Part shown: positions 7,094-16,519 of the stretch, piece by piece
How the letters are laid out: the number at the start of each line of letters is the position of its first letter
How positions within the stretch are numbered: position 1 is the first letter of the stretch
Origin: an uncultured Prevotellaceae bacterium
Lineage (GTDB): Bacteria > Bacteroidota > Bacteroidia > Bacteroidales > Bacteroidaceae
Assembly (NCBI GenBank): GCA_900315105.1
Contig: OMXX01000036.1
Coordinates: forward strand, 1 to 36,954
Direction of reading: 5' to 3'
DNA length: 36,954 nt
Translations under genes and position numbers: made by a program
The notes under the pieces: generated by a model
What the model saw: the letters and a program-made list of their open reading frames with translations, nothing else
The model's database searches: none
Told to the model about the DNA's origin: nothing

Positions 7094-9634
7094 ATGACAG
7101 ACGAAACACAGACTCAAGATCTGGATAGAATTATCAAGATCAACATCGAGGACGAGATGAAGTCATCGTATATCGACTACTCTATGTCGGTTATCGTGGC
7201 ACGTGCCCTTCCTGATGTTCGTGACGGATTCAAGCCGGTTCACCGTCGTATCCTCTACGGTATGCTCGGTATCGGCAACACAAGTTCGAGCCCTTACAAG
7301 AAATGTGCCCGCGTGGTAGGTGAGGTGCTCGGTAAATATCACCCACATGGTGACTCTTCTGTATATGGAGCCCTCGTGCGTTTGGCGCAGGATTGGAACA
7401 TGCGCTATACGCTTGTTGACGGTCAGGGTAACTTCGGCTCAGTAGATGGTGACTCTGCTGCTGCCATGCGTTATACAGAGTGCCGTTTGAGCAAGATGGG
7501 TGAGCACATCATGGACGACCTCGAGAAGGATACCGTTGATATGGCTAACAACTTCGACGATACCCTCACCGAGCCTACCGTGATGCCTACGAAGATTCCT
7601 AACCTCCTTGTAAATGGTGGTAATGGTATTGCCGTTGGTATGGCAACAAATATCCCTACCCATAACCTTGGTGAGGTAATTGACGGATGCTGTGCATATA
7701 TCGACAATCCTGACATAGATACCGACGGATTGATGGAGTATATTAAGGCTCCAGACTTCCCTACAGGTGCTTATATCTATGGAATACAGGGTGTTAAGGA
7801 TGCCTACGAGACAGGTCGTGGCCGTATCGTTATCCGCGCAAAGGCTGAGATTGAGTCTGATGATTCTCACGACAGAATCGTCGTTACAGAGATTCCATAC
7901 GGCGTAAACAAGCAGCAGCTCATTGAGTATATCGCTGACCTCGTGAAGGAGGGCAAGATTGACGGTATCTCTAACGTGAACGATGAGACCGGCCGTCAGG
8001 GTATGCGTATCGTTGTTGACGTTAAGCGTGATGCGAATGCCAATGTTGTCATGAACAAGCTGTTCAAGATGACAAACCTCCAGAGTTCATTCTCTGTGAA
8101 CTGTATCGCTCTCGTTAAGGGCCGCCCACGTCTGCTCACGCTCAAACAATGTGTTAAGTACTTCGTACAGCATCGTCATGACGTGACAATTCGCCGTACC
8201 AAGTTCGATAAGAAGAAGGCAGAGGCACGCGCTCATATCCTTGAGGGCTTGATTATTGCCGTTGACAATATTGACGAGGTTGTAAAGATAATCCGCGCTT
8301 CAAAGAACCCTTCAGATGCTCAGCGTGCTTTGGAAGAGCGTTTCAATATTGACGAGCTTCAGTCAAAGGCTATCGTTGATATGCGTCTCTCACAGCTCAC
8401 AGGTCTGCGTGTTGAGGAACTTCATGCAGAGTATGAGGAGTTGGAGAAACTTATTGCATACTTGCAGCAGATTCTCGATGACCCAGAGCTTTGTAAGAAG
8501 GTTATGAAGGACGAGCTTCAGGAAGTTAAGGAGAAGTATGGCGATCCACGTCGTACAGAGATTAAATACACATCTGAGGAGTTTAATCCTGAGGACTTCT
8601 ACGCTAACGATGCAATGGCTATTACTATCAGCCATCTCGGATATATCAAGCGTACATTGCTCGATGAGTATAAGCAGCAGTCAAAGGGAGGTGTTGGTTC
8701 ACGTGGTTCTCGTACTCGTGAGTCTGACTTCACAGAATTCCTCTATGCAGCCGACGCTCATGATATGCTCTTGTTCTTTACCCGTCAGGGACGAGTACAT
8801 TGGCTCAAGTGCTACGAGATTCCAGAGGGTGCCAAGGATTCAAAGGGACGTGCTATTCAGAACCTCCTTCAGCTTGAACCTGGTGACTCTGTTAATGCCG
8901 TACTCGCTATCAAGAGTCAGAAGTTCGTTGATGAGCAGTTCCTCCAGACACATAACGTGGTATTCGCTACAAAGAGCGGTGTTGTCAAGAAGACACGCCT
9001 TGCCGATTACTCACACCCACGCTCTAAGGGCGTTATCGCAATCAATATCCTTGAGGGCGACGAGGTCGTAAACGTAATGCTCACAAACGGAACTGACGAG
9101 TTGATTCTCGCAAGCCGTAACGGTCGTGCTGTTCGTTTCAACGAGTCAACAATCCGCACAATGGGACGTGTTTCTACCGGTGTTCGTGGCATGAACCTTG
9201 ATCTTGAGAGTGATCCAGAGAATTACGTTGTAGGTATGATTGTGGTCAACGATCCTGATAACGATACCGTAATGGTAGTCAGCGACAAGGGCTATGGCAA
9301 GCGTACAAAGGTAGAGGATTATCGTGTAACCAACCGTGGTACTAAGGGCGTTAAGACCCTCAATATCACCGAGAAGACAGGTAATCTCCTTGCTATAGAG
9401 AATGTACAGGACGATGAGGATCTCATGATTATCAACAAGTCTGGTATTACTATCCGCTTCGCAGTTGCCGGTTGTCGAGTAATGAGCCGTGGCACTCAAG
9501 GTGTCAAGCTCATCGACCTCAAGAAGAAGAACGACTACATCGCAAGTGTCTGCAAGGTTATGCACGTTGATGAGGAGCCTGAAGAGTTCGATGAGGATGT
9601 AGAAACTCAGGATACTGAGGAAACGGCAGAATAG
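7094..9634 (+). CDS. gyrA: DNA gyrase subunit A
   Basis: Type IIA topoisomerase breakage-reunion subunit, which with GyrB introduces negative supercoils. The 846-aa protein has the winged-helix active site with catalytic Tyr127 in [10 protein letters not shown], the quinolone-determining segment [14 protein letters not shown] (residues 83-96), a coiled coil at about 370-480, and a C-terminal pinwheel. The GyrA box is QQSKGGVG rather than the enterobacterial QRRGGKG, as I recall for Bacteroidetes. The acidic C-terminal tail ([17 protein letters not shown]) is normal for the family. The position equivalent to E. coli Asp87 is Gly92, while the Ser83 equivalent is retained (Ser88). Transcription starts from a clear upstream promoter. 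Confidence 0.97.
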   Translation: MTDETQTQDLDRIIKINIEDEMKSSYIDYSMSVIVARALPDVRDGFKPVHRRILYGMLGIGNTSSSPYKKCARVVGEVLGKYHPHGDSSVYGALVRLAQDWNMRYTLVDGQGNFGSVDGDSAAAMRYTECRLSKMGEHIMDDLEKDTVDMANNFDDTLTEPTVMPTKIPNLLVNGGNGIAVGMATNIPTHNLGEVIDGCCAYIDNPDIDTDGLMEYIKAPDFPTGAYIYGIQGVKDAYETGRGRIVIRAKAEIESDDSHDRIVVTEIPYGVNKQQLIEYIADLVKEGKIDGISNVNDETGRQGMRIVVDVKRDANANVVMNKLFKMTNLQSSFSVNCIALVKGRPRLLTLKQCVKYFVQHRHDVTIRRTKFDKKKAEARAHILEGLIIAVDNIDEVVKIIRASKNPSDAQRALEERFNIDELQSKAIVDMRLSQLTGLRVEELHAEYEELEKLIAYLQQILDDPELCKKVMKDELQEVKEKYGDPRRTEIKYTSEEFNPEDFYANDAMAITISHLGYIKRTLLDEYKQQSKGGVGSRGSRTRESDFTEFLYAADAHDMLLFFTRQGRVHWLKCYEIPEGAKDSKGRAIQNLLQLEPGDSVNAVLAIKSQKFVDEQFLQTHNVVFATKSGVVKKTRLADYSHPRSKGVIAINILEGDEVVNVMLTNGTDELILASRNGRAVRFNESTIRTMGRVSTGVRGMNLDLESDPENYVVGMIVVNDPDNDTVMVVSDKGYGKRTKVEDYRVTNRGTKGVKTLNITEKTGNLLAIENVQDDEDLMIINKSGITIRFAVAGCRVMSRGTQGVKLIDLKKKNDYIASVCKVMHVDEEPEEFDEDVETQDTEETAE

Positions 9635-9706
9635 TAAACTCACGAAAAAGAGAACTTACAAGTAAATAATTATCTAACAATAACAACTAAAACGACTTCA
9701 AGAATT

Positions 9707-10900
9707 ATGAAGAAGATTATTTTCACAGCACTTGTAGCTGCATTTGCTACAACTTCATTTGCTCAGGATATCGTAAAGCAGATGAAGGGACAGTCATATT
9801 CAGATGCTGTCTCTACACTTAACGCTGCATTGTCAGGTCTTTCTGCTGAGCAGAAGGCAAAGGGTTATAACCAGCTTGTAGAAATCGGTTACCCAGAGGC
9901 AGATAAGGCATATCAGGCTATCACTCTTGCTAGTGTGCAGAAGAATAAGGTTGATGCTTCTGCCTATAATTCAATCGTTAATGTTCTTAACGATGCTGTA
10001 AAGTGTGATGAGTTCGACAACCAGCCAAACGACAAGGGTAAGGTGGCTCCAAAGTTCCGCAAGAAGAATGCAGACCGTCTTGCTAACTTCCGCTCTGTGC
10101 TCATCAATGCGGCTAATGAGGAAAACGAGAACTATGACCGCAAGCTCGCTCTTGCTAACGCATACATCAATTCATCAGAGAGCCCTCTCTTCGCAGAGAT
10201 TCTCAAGGCTGGCGACCCATACATTGGTTATGCTCAGTTCTTTGCTGCTACTGCTTATTATCATCAGGAAAACTGGAACAAGGCAGCTGAGTATGCAGAG
10301 AAGGCTCTCAAGTTCGATGATGTAAAGGAGAATGCAGAGCAGTTCCTCGTTTCTGCTCTCACAAAGAATCTCAAGACAAAGTCTGATACTCTGACTTACA
10401 TCGCTAAGCTCAAGGAAATCAATGCTGAAAAGTACATGGCTCAGATGGCTTCTCTCTACAACCAGATTGGTGAGAAGAGCCTCTCAGAGAAGATTCTGAA
10501 TGATGCCATTGCAAAGGATCCAAACAACAAGATGGCTTATGCTATCAAGGGTGAGAATGCAATGAATGATAAGAACTGGGATGATGCTATCAAGAACTTC
10601 AAGAAGACTGTTGAGATTGACCCTGATTTCACAGCCGTATGGTTTAACCTCGGTGTTTGTGCAAGTTCAAAAGGCTTCGACCTCAACGAGCAGCTCAGCG
10701 AGAACGGTCGTCTCACACCTGAGAATGATGCAAAGGTAAAGGAGGTACTCAAGGAGGCTGTTGGTTACTACGAGAAGGTTCGTGACCTTGATCCTAACCG
10801 TGAGAAGGTTTCAAACTGGCCTTATCAGCTCCGTATGCTCTACAATGCTCTCGGTGAGACCGACAAGGCTAACGAGATTTCTAAGATGCTCGGTGAGTAA
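9707..10900 (+). CDS. Secreted tetratricopeptide-repeat protein
   Basis: A 397-aa exported protein with a Sec signal (MKKIIFTALVAAFATTSFAQ, cleavage after FAQ). The mature part is helical, with TPR-like units around residues 175-200 (FFAATAYYHQENWNKAAEYA) and 270-320 (NKMAYAIKGENAMNDKNWDDA, then AVWFNLGVCASSKG). TPRs act as protein-binding scaffolds; the partner is unknown. It lies 72 nt after gyrA with no terminator between, so it may be cotranscribed, and ends at a strong terminator. Codon use is strongly biased to preferred codons, suggesting high expression. The next gene but one upstream of the helicase (11178) is a second secreted TPR protein. Confidence 0.85.
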   Translation: MKKIIFTALVAAFATTSFAQDIVKQMKGQSYSDAVSTLNAALSGLSAEQKAKGYNQLVEIGYPEADKAYQAITLASVQKNKVDASAYNSIVNVLNDAVKCDEFDNQPNDKGKVAPKFRKKNADRLANFRSVLINAANEENENYDRKLALANAYINSSESPLFAEILKAGDPYIGYAQFFAATAYYHQENWNKAAEYAEKALKFDDVKENAEQFLVSALTKNLKTKSDTLTYIAKLKEINAEKYMAQMASLYNQIGEKSLSEKILNDAIAKDPNNKMAYAIKGENAMNDKNWDDAIKNFKKTVEIDPDFTAVWFNLGVCASSKGFDLNEQLSENGRLTPENDAKVKEVLKEAVGYYEKVRDLDPNREKVSNWPYQLRMLYNALGETDKANEISKMLGE

Positions 10901-10942
10901 TCTTGGTGGAAAGATAAAAGTATAAAGATTATAGAGTAAAAA

Positions 10943-10990
10943 AAATCGGCATCCGTCATTGTGATGGGTGCCGATTTGATGTTTTGTTCT
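10943..10990 (+). terminator. Rho-independent terminator after the TPR gene
   Basis: Stem AAATCGGCA...TGCCGATTT (10943-10951 and 10969-10977), extended with small mismatches towards a short loop and followed by GATGTTTTGTTCT. Confidence 0.8.
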
Positions 10991-11071
10991 CTCTATTTTA
11001 GAATAAAATAGACAAAAAAGGACAAGAAATACAAGAAACATTCATCTTGTTTTAGTATTTCGGGCGCTAAT

Positions 11072-11103
11072 TTTGTTGTTCTGCAAAAAAATGTGTAACT
11101 TTG
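11072..11103 (+). promoter_or_regulatory. Promoter of the second TPR gene
   Basis: TTTG (11072-11075), 20-bp spacer, TAACTTTG (11096-11103). Transcription should begin near 11110, so the in-frame ATG at 11073 cannot be used and the start moves to 11160 or 11178. Confidence 0.75.
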
Positions 11104-11177
11104 CATCCGAAATTTGGAAATGTGCGCCAGCCTTTGGGCTGACAATCACTATTTCTTTTATGCGAGGAATCATTCGA

Positions 11178-12434
11178 ATGAAAAGGTTTTTGTCTATATT
11201 GCTGTTGATTTTGTCTGTGCAATGTGCCGTTGGTATCTTTGCACAGGGTAATGGTGGCGTGTCTGGTGACGCTAAGGCGACTGATAAGCTTCGCAAGGCA
11301 GAAGTGAAGAAACAACTTAATGATGCGAAGATAAATCTCAAGCAGAACAAGAATCTGGACAAGACGGAGGCTGTCATGCGTAATTTGCTCGCCGATAGCT
11401 TTAATATCCGTGACAAGCGACTCCATGCCACGCTCATAGAGGCTTTGCGCAAGCAGTATAATCAGGGAAATGAGAAACTGTATCTTCATCAACCATATGA
11501 TACGACGCAGTTGTTTCTTATTGCCCGTAAGATATTCGAGGCTGCCCAGCGATTGGATAGCATAGAGGCTCTGCCTAATGAGAAGGGTAGGGTGGAGTAT
11601 TCATATCGTGAGGATAACGTGCAACTTATGGCTCAGTTGTATGGAAATCTCTATACTGGAGGCGTGTTCCTGCTCAATCATCGTAATTATAACGAGGCTG
11701 TACAATGCGTGAACACCTATCTCATGGCTCCTGAGTGGACAATGATGAAAGGAGCGTTGAAAATTGATTCCCTGCATCGTTGGCATGCCGGTTATGTTAT
11801 GCTTGCTGCCGGATACAGAAGCGAGGACTTTAAGTCGGCATTGAAATATGAAGAGGATGCTTTGAAGTATCGTCCTCGTCTGGAGACTTCCTTGCAGTAT
11901 CTTGCGGAAATCTATCATGCAAAAAATGATTCTGTGCGCTATGAGCGGTATCTCTCATTAGGTGTGGATTCTTTCCCTCGTGACAGATATTTCTACTCTC
12001 GTCTCGTGGATTTATATTGCAATCGTAATGACTATGAGTCAGCGCTTGGTGTGACTACAAAGGTACTTGCTGCTGATACGACTGATTTTTCCACAAAGGT
12101 GGTTAGGCAGACTCTGCTCTTGAATCTTGCACGATATGATGAGTGCGTGGCACTTGGCGATAAGTTGATTGCCGAGAAAAACTCTGTTTCAGAAGTTTAC
12201 TATAACAATGCCCTGGCTTACTATAATCAGACAATGGGACTTGAAAATGGACCGGCGAACAAGCGTAAGGAGCGTGAGAAGAAACTCCACGACCTTTATA
12301 AGAAATGCCGCCCTTACATGGAGAAATTCCGTGAACTAGAGCCAAAAGAAAGAGCCAAGTGGCGTCCGGTGCTGTATAATGTGTATCTGAACCTGAATAT
12401 GGGTAAGGAGTTTAGTGAGATAAATGGGCAATAA
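11178..12434 (+). CDS. Secreted tetratricopeptide-repeat protein
   Basis: From ATG 11178 the product is 418 aa with a good Sec signal (MKRFLSILLLILSVQCAVGIFAQ, cleavage after FAQ). ATG 11160 would add MRGIIR before it and is possible; ATG 11073 is excluded by the promoter. The mature protein is helical with TPR-like pairs at about residues 215-330 (VMLAAGYRSEDFKSALKYEEDALKYRPRLETS). In Bacteroidetes such proteins are usually periplasmic or outer-membrane scaffolds, but no specific role can be read here. It precedes the DbpA-like gene by about 50 nt, with a hairpin in between. Confidence 0.82.
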   Translation: MKRFLSILLLILSVQCAVGIFAQGNGGVSGDAKATDKLRKAEVKKQLNDAKINLKQNKNLDKTEAVMRNLLADSFNIRDKRLHATLIEALRKQYNQGNEKLYLHQPYDTTQLFLIARKIFEAAQRLDSIEALPNEKGRVEYSYREDNVQLMAQLYGNLYTGGVFLLNHRNYNEAVQCVNTYLMAPEWTMMKGALKIDSLHRWHAGYVMLAAGYRSEDFKSALKYEEDALKYRPRLETSLQYLAEIYHAKNDSVRYERYLSLGVDSFPRDRYFYSRLVDLYCNRNDYESALGVTTKVLAADTTDFSTKVVRQTLLLNLARYDECVALGDKLIAEKNSVSEVYYNNALAYYNQTMGLENGPANKRKEREKKLHDLYKKCRPYMEKFRELEPKERAKWRPVLYNVYLNLNMGKEFSEINGQ

Positions 12435-12436
12435 CA

Positions 12437-12471
12437 ACAACCCCTTTTCCGCAAGACGGGAAAGGGGTTGT
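12437..12471 (+). terminator. Hairpin after the TPR gene
   Basis: Stem ACAACCCCTTTTCC/GGGAAAGGGGTTGT (12437-12450 and 12458-12471, one bulged T) directly after the stop at 12434. It has no T-run, so it may only partly terminate and let the helicase gene be read through. Confidence 0.55.
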
Positions 12472-12486
12472 AGGGCTGTATATATT

Positions 12487-13848
12487 ATGAATATGAATAT
12501 TTTAGATAAAATCGGGATAAAGAGTCTTAACCCTATGCAGGTGGCTGTGGGGAAGGAAATTTCCTCTTCACAGAAAGATGTGGTTATCCTCTCGCCAACA
12601 GGTACGGGAAAGACATTGGCATATATGCTTCCGTTGCAGGAGCAGTTGGATCGGGATGACATCAACGTGCAGATGCTTGTTATAGTGCCGGGCAGGGAAC
12701 TTGCCTTGCAGTCGCATGAGGTATTGCAAAGCCTCAAGTGCGGATTGCGAAGCATGGCTTGCTATGGCGGTCGTGCCACTATGGATGAGCATCGTAAGAT
12801 GCGTGAGGTTAATCCGCAGGTGGTGTTCGCAACCCCTGGCCGTCTTCTTGATCATCTGGAGAAAGGCAATATCCTGTGCGACAATGTTCAGGTAGTGGTC
12901 ATTGACGAGTTTGACAAGTGCCTTGAGATGGGTTTTGCTCGTGAGATGAGTGCTATACTCGGTTTTGTGAGTGATGATTGTCGTCGTGTACTCCTCTCAG
13001 CCACAGATATGGACGACATTCCGCGCTTCGTGAATATGGGGCGCACCGTAAAGCTCAATTTCATTCCCGAAGACGAGCAGACAAACGACCGCGTAGAGTC
13101 TTTTGTTGTGCATAGTCAGGAGAAGGATAAACTTGGCACATTGGCTTTGCTCCTTTCTGATATCGGAGCAGGAACCGTTAGCGGACAGGCACCCTCCCTC
13201 GGGAGGGCGGGGGAAGGGGCCTCTATAGTATTCCTGAACTACCGCGACTCTATCGAGCGTACTTCCGAGTATCTTAAATCGCAAGGCTTCTGTCATGTCG
13301 TGTTCCATGGCGGACTTGACCAGAAACAGCGTGAACAGGCTTTGCATCAATTCTCCAATGGCTCTGTGCAGATAATGGTATGTACCGACCTTGCTGCCCG
13401 AGGTCTTGACATTCCGAAGATCGGAAATATCATTCACTATCACCTGCCTCTCAGCCAGCAGGAATATATCCATCGTGTGGGTAGAACCGCCCGTTGGGAT
13501 GCATCGGGCAGAACATTCTTCCTCCTTGGTCCTGAGGAGAAAATGCCTGAGTTCGTAGAACTTGAGCCCGAGGAGTATCAGGTGCAGTCAGAATCGGCAA
13601 AGCCTGTGCTTCCGCAGATGGTTACTCTCTACATAGGCAAGGGCAAGAGGGATAAGATAAGCAAGGGTGATATCGTTGGTTTCCTTTGCAAGATTGGTGG
13701 CTTGAAGAGTGCGGAGATAGGAAGAATCGACGTCTATGACCGCTATTGCTATGCCGCTATCAACCGCAAGTGTCTCCGCTCCGTGCTGAAGAATACTGCT
13801 GGGGCAAAGATAAAGGGAATGAAGACTGTGGTGGAAGAAATCAGATAG
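12487..13848 (+). CDS. dbpA: DEAD-box RNA helicase, DbpA-like
   Basis: ATP-dependent RNA helicase; the DbpA group acts on 23S rRNA during 50S assembly. From ATG 12487 it is 453 aa. Motifs in order: Q-motif region (LNPMQ), Walker A SPTGTGKT, PGRELALQ, TPGRLL, motif II DEFD instead of DEAD, SAT, then VCTDLAARGLDIP and HRVGRTAR in the second RecA domain. The C-terminal about 75 residues (VTLYIGKGKRDKISKGDI) fit the DbpA RNA-binding domain. An earlier ATG at 12424 overlaps the previous stop and reads through the hairpin, so it is rejected. Residues about 235-246, in the linker between the RecA domains, are encoded by a copy of the GC-rich repeat (13190-13223). Confidence 0.92.
   Translation: MNMNILDKIGIKSLNPMQVAVGKEISSSQKDVVILSPTGTGKTLAYMLPLQEQLDRDDINVQMLVIVPGRELALQSHEVLQSLKCGLRSMACYGGRATMDEHRKMREVNPQVVFATPGRLLDHLEKGNILCDNVQVVVIDEFDKCLEMGFAREMSAILGFVSDDCRRVLLSATDMDDIPRFVNMGRTVKLNFIPEDEQTNDRVESFVVHSQEKDKLGTLALLLSDIGAGTVSGQAPSLGRAGEGASIVFLNYRDSIERTSEYLKSQGFCHVVFHGGLDQKQREQALHQFSNGSVQIMVCTDLAARGLDIPKIGNIIHYHLPLSQQEYIHRVGRTARWDASGRTFFLLGPEEKMPEFVELEPEEYQVQSESAKPVLPQMVTLYIGKGKRDKISKGDIVGFLCKIGGLKSAEIGRIDVYDRYCYAAINRKCLRSVLKNTAGAKIKGMKTVVEEIR
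13190..13223 (+). repeat. GC-rich hairpin repeat inside the helicase gene
   Basis: Diverged, shortened copy (CCCTCCC-TC-GGGAGGG stem, then GCGGGGGAAGGGGCCTC) of the 40-bp unit. It is read in frame as APSLGRAGEGA between the two RecA domains. Confidence 0.75.
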
Positions 13849-13853
13849 TTTTG

Positions 13854-13966
13854 GGAAAGTAAATTTTCAGTAAATTCATGGACTGTAAATTACTTATGCG
13901 GCATTTGCCGCAAGGAAATTTCATTCTTGTAATTTACTGAATAAATTTACTACTAATTTACTTTCC
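13854..13966. repeat. 113-bp nested palindrome
   Basis: Outer arms GGAAAGTAAATT (13854-13865) and AATTTACTTTCC (13955-13966), inner arms CAGTAAATT (13868-13876) and AATTTACTG (13931-13939), and a central GCGGCA-TT-TGCCGC (13898-13911). It fills the gap between the helicase and transglycosylase genes, ending 15 nt before the latter's ATG. Confidence 0.8.
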
Positions 13967-13981
13967 AATATAATTAGCCAA

Positions 13982-15124
13982 ATGAAATTTGCATCATTTT
14001 CTTTCATTTTATTCTTGACACTTGTGTCAATTTTAGGATGTGAAAGTTCCTCAAAACCCACCGTCACCCCTTGGGGCGAGACAATAGGCGAGGACGGAGC
14101 ACCTATTGAGCAGGTCGATACCGCCGGCGCGGTATCGCTGAGTGATATAGTGGATGCCGGAGAGATGATAATGCTTACCGTGTCAGGACCTGAGACGTAT
14201 TATGACTATCATGGGCATGGCATGGGACTTCAGTATATGCTTTGCGAGAAGTTCGCACAGAAACTTGGGGTATCGCTTCGTGTAGAGATATGCAAGGACT
14301 CTGCCGAGGTGATGAAACGCCTTGCCGACGGAGAGGGAGATATTGCCGTTTTCTCTGATTATAAGTCATGGAAGGTGGCCGACAGCAAGGGAGAGATTGC
14401 CAACGAACTGAAGGCGTGGTATAAACCGGAACTCGTTACGCAGGTAAAGCGTGAGATGCATTCTATGTTCTCCGTCGGTATGGTGAAGAGGCATGTCTAT
14501 CCATTCATGCTAAGCAGCAAGGATGCTATCATCTCCCGCTATGATGCTCTGTTCAGGAAATACGCCCCGGTGGCAGGATGCGACTGGACGCTCATAGCTG
14601 CCCAATGCTATCAGGAGTCTTGTTTCGACCCAAGGGCACATTCGTGGGCAGGCGCTTGCGGACTGATGCAGATAATGCCGGGGACAGCTGATAAGATAGG
14701 ATTGCCGAGAGCGCAGCTCTATGATCCGGAGGCAAACATTGCGGCAGGATGCAGATACATGTCGCAGCTACAGGGAAAGTTCTCCGACGTGCCTGTGCGT
14801 AGCGAACGTATAAAGTTTGCTCTTGCATGCTATAACGGCGGCTATCACCATATACGTGATGCTATGGCTCTGGCAAAGAAATATGGCAGAAATCATCAGC
14901 GATGGAGTGATGTTCGGCAGTTCGTGCTTGGATTACAATCACCACGCTACTATAATGACCCAGTTGTGAAGAACGGCTATATGCGTGGCTCTGAGACAGC
15001 CGAGTATGTGGACAGGATCATCGACCGCTGGAATCAGTATCGTGGTGCTACCAAGAAGAAATACGGTAGCGGTATCAACGCAACGCCACAGAGGTCGAAG
15101 CATAAGAACAAGTGGGCAAACTGA
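13982..15124 (+). CDS. Membrane-bound lytic transglycosylase, MltF-like lipoprotein
   Basis: Cleaves the MurNAc-GlcNAc bond in peptidoglycan to give 1,6-anhydro ends. The 380-aa product has a lipoprotein signal (lipobox SILGC, Cys20), a shortened periplasmic-binding-like region (about 50-165), and an SLT domain (about 185-350) with catalytic Glu212 in CYQESCFDP, then GLMQIMPGTA, AAGCRYM and ACYNGG. The order solute-binding then SLT is that of MltF, though the binding domain is only about half the usual size. The basic C-terminal tail (TKKKYGSG...KHKNK) is unexplained. Its leader is occupied by the long palindrome at 13854-13966. Confidence 0.9.
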   Translation: MKFASFSFILFLTLVSILGCESSSKPTVTPWGETIGEDGAPIEQVDTAGAVSLSDIVDAGEMIMLTVSGPETYYDYHGHGMGLQYMLCEKFAQKLGVSLRVEICKDSAEVMKRLADGEGDIAVFSDYKSWKVADSKGEIANELKAWYKPELVTQVKREMHSMFSVGMVKRHVYPFMLSSKDAIISRYDALFRKYAPVAGCDWTLIAAQCYQESCFDPRAHSWAGACGLMQIMPGTADKIGLPRAQLYDPEANIAAGCRYMSQLQGKFSDVPVRSERIKFALACYNGGYHHIRDAMALAKKYGRNHQRWSDVRQFVLGLQSPRYYNDPVVKNGYMRGSETAEYVDRIIDRWNQYRGATKKKYGSGINATPQRSKHKNKWAN

Positions 15125-15145
15125 ATTTAGTTCATTCAAGGAAAA

Positions 15146-15312
15146 CGTATTAGTAACAAGTAACAGGTAACAATAAGAAAAATAGTGTAAACTGCTGCCT
15201 ATATTTATTATTTATATATATAATAAGGTATATAAACTCCTTAGAATAATTCTGTAAAATTTTGGCATACACAAAAATCCTTATTGTTACCTGTTACTTG
15301 TTACTGATCGTG
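15146..15312. repeat. Heptamer element with inverted arms
   Basis: Left arm AGTAACAAGTAACAGGTAAC...ATAAG (15152-15178) and inverted right arm (about 15280-15306), each three GTAACAR heptamers, flanking about 100 bp of AT-rich sequence. The right arm continues into AAGGATTTTTGTG, like the other copies. The size and shape suggest a small non-autonomous element. Confidence 0.8.
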
Positions 15313-15580
15313 ATTTTGACTACTTGACGAGCGAGACTTAATCTTGCTTGTGGTTGTATAAAGTAAAGATAATGAGATTGTTATGCATAAATCGGAGGAC
15401 AGGATAAAGGCGGCTGATAGTCTCAATAGCATAACAATAAGCATTAATTCCTGTCAGATTCACCTTGTTCAGTATGCATGAAAAACGATGTAAAGGCGAG
15501 AAAACCATTCCAAAAACATTTCCCCAACTTAATACTGACTTCAATGAGATTCTGTGATAACTTTCAACTCCCTCCAATGC

Positions 15581-15684
15581 AGGTCCGTTCTAGGTCCGTT
15601 TCAGGTCCGTTGTAAGTCCGTTGATGCTCCATCGATAGGAGCGAACCTGAAGCGAAGGCAGAACGAAGGCAGAGCGAAGGCACA
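15581..15684. repeat. Array with 11-bp period, about 9-10 units
   Basis: In-phase 11-mers: AGGTCCGTTCT, AGGTCCGTTTC, AGGTCCGTTGT, AAGTCCGTTGA, TGCTCCATCGA, TAGGAGCGAAC, CTGAAGCGAAG, GCAGAACGAAG, GCAGAGCGAAG. The first half carries TCCGTT and the second GCGAAG. The 15123-15922 gap also contains the flanking heptamer elements and no convincing gene. Confidence 0.85.
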
Positions 15685-15711
15685 TCAGCATTTCTACCCT
15701 TGCGGTAACAG

Positions 15712-15768
15712 GTAACGGGTAACAATAAGGATCTTAGTGCTAGCGTATCTCATTTCAGACATAGTTCC
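15712..15768. repeat. GTAACA heptamers with conserved tail
   Basis: GGTAACA/GGTAACG/GGTAACA heptamers, then a tail matching 1091-1128 (AAGGATCTTAGTGCTAGCG ... AGACATA). Follows the 11-mer array after about 25 bp. Confidence 0.8.
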
Positions 15769-15879
15769 CCCACGTCTGGATATGCTCTGTTGGGTGGGGA
15801 TGATGCTAACGAGGTGTTGTGGCATACATGAAGGTATTAAAAGCAAAGATAAATTTTTACTAGATAGCAATAATATAAA

Positions 15880-15912
15880 ATGTAGCCAACCAAAAAGAAG
15901 TGGCTGGCTACA
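15880..15912 (-). terminator. Terminator of the sigma factor operon
   Basis: Imperfect stem TGTAGCCA...TGGCTACA (15880-15912), followed on the minus strand by TTTTATATTATT. It lies about 10 nt after the membrane protein stop. Confidence 0.7.
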
Positions 15913-15922
15913 ATATTTATGT

Positions 15923-16513
15923 CTAATTGCATGAGTCTTGTCCGTCAATGATTTCTTCAAATGCCTTTATACGTTTCTTTTCATGCAAATATGCCAGATA
16001 TATGAAGCATCCGCCTATTGGAATGAGAATCAGTAGTCTCATCTTTACTTCAACATATTGGAATTTAATATCGCCCAGATATATCATCATTCCTATTAAT
16101 AATATTACAATAGCTGCGCCTACGCAATAACTAATAGAGTTGTATATCTTGTAACTATTGATCCTTTTTCTTAAAACTGTTACGTTTGTTGTAAAGTCAA
16201 ATTTGTTGATAACAAGTATTTCCCAAAACGTCAGGAAAAAGGCAAGGGTCATTAAACTCTCCACAACGCAAAAGGTAACCTCATGAAACGGTCCGCTCGC
16301 TAAGATGTGCCGGTACTGATTTAATAAAAGAAAAAACATGAATACCGCAGCTACTATCATTCCTATCACTCTTTCCTTAATCATCTTGCCTGTAAGTGAT
16401 TTGTATCGGTTTGACATGATAGATTCAAGTATTTTCTTGTTTGTCTCGCTATCTACATTATTCTTTTCTGCCAACTGATTCCAGTATAGCTTCATTTCTT
16501 CAAAATCTTCCAT
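15923..16513 (-). CDS. Membrane protein paired with ECF sigma factor (possible anti-sigma)
   Basis: No named domain recognised. The 196-aa protein has a soluble N-terminal helical part (MEDFEEMKLYWNQLAEKNN, about 45 residues), then four hydrophobic helices at about 49-66, 80-100, 128-147 and 155-172, and a charged tail. It starts 6 nt after the sigma gene stop, so the two are one operon. Sigma/membrane-protein pairs of this form are common in Bacteroidetes, and the usual inference is that the partner holds the sigma factor at the membrane. I see no zinc-binding HxxxCxxC motif of classical ZAS anti-sigmas, so this role is inference from context. Confidence 0.7.
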   Translation of the reverse strand: MEDFEEMKLYWNQLAEKNNVDSETNKKILESIMSNRYKSLTGKMIKERVIGMIVAAVFMFFLLLNQYRHILASGPFHEVTFCVVESLMTLAFFLTFWEILVINKFDFTTNVTVLRKRINSYKIYNSISYCVGAAIVILLIGMMIYLGDIKFQYVEVKMRLLILIPIGGCFIYLAYLHEKKRIKAFEEIIDGQDSCN

Positions 16514-16519
16514 AACTGT

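Noticed and set aside
11073..11177. N-terminal extension of the second TPR protein from ATG 11073
   Set aside because: The ATG lies inside the promoter (-33 to -7) and would bury the signal peptide.
13190..13223. Sequencing or assembly error inserting repeats into genes
   Set aside because: The repeats differ between genes, keep the frame and sit in linkers or termini, so real insertion is more likely; still worth confirming with reads.
15338..15577. 79-aa minus-strand frame in the repeat cluster
   Set aside because: No domain, no promoter, and repeats on both sides; likely chance.
15844..15851. TATCTTTG on the minus strand as a promoter
   Set aside because: It faces only repeat DNA and lacks a -33 box.
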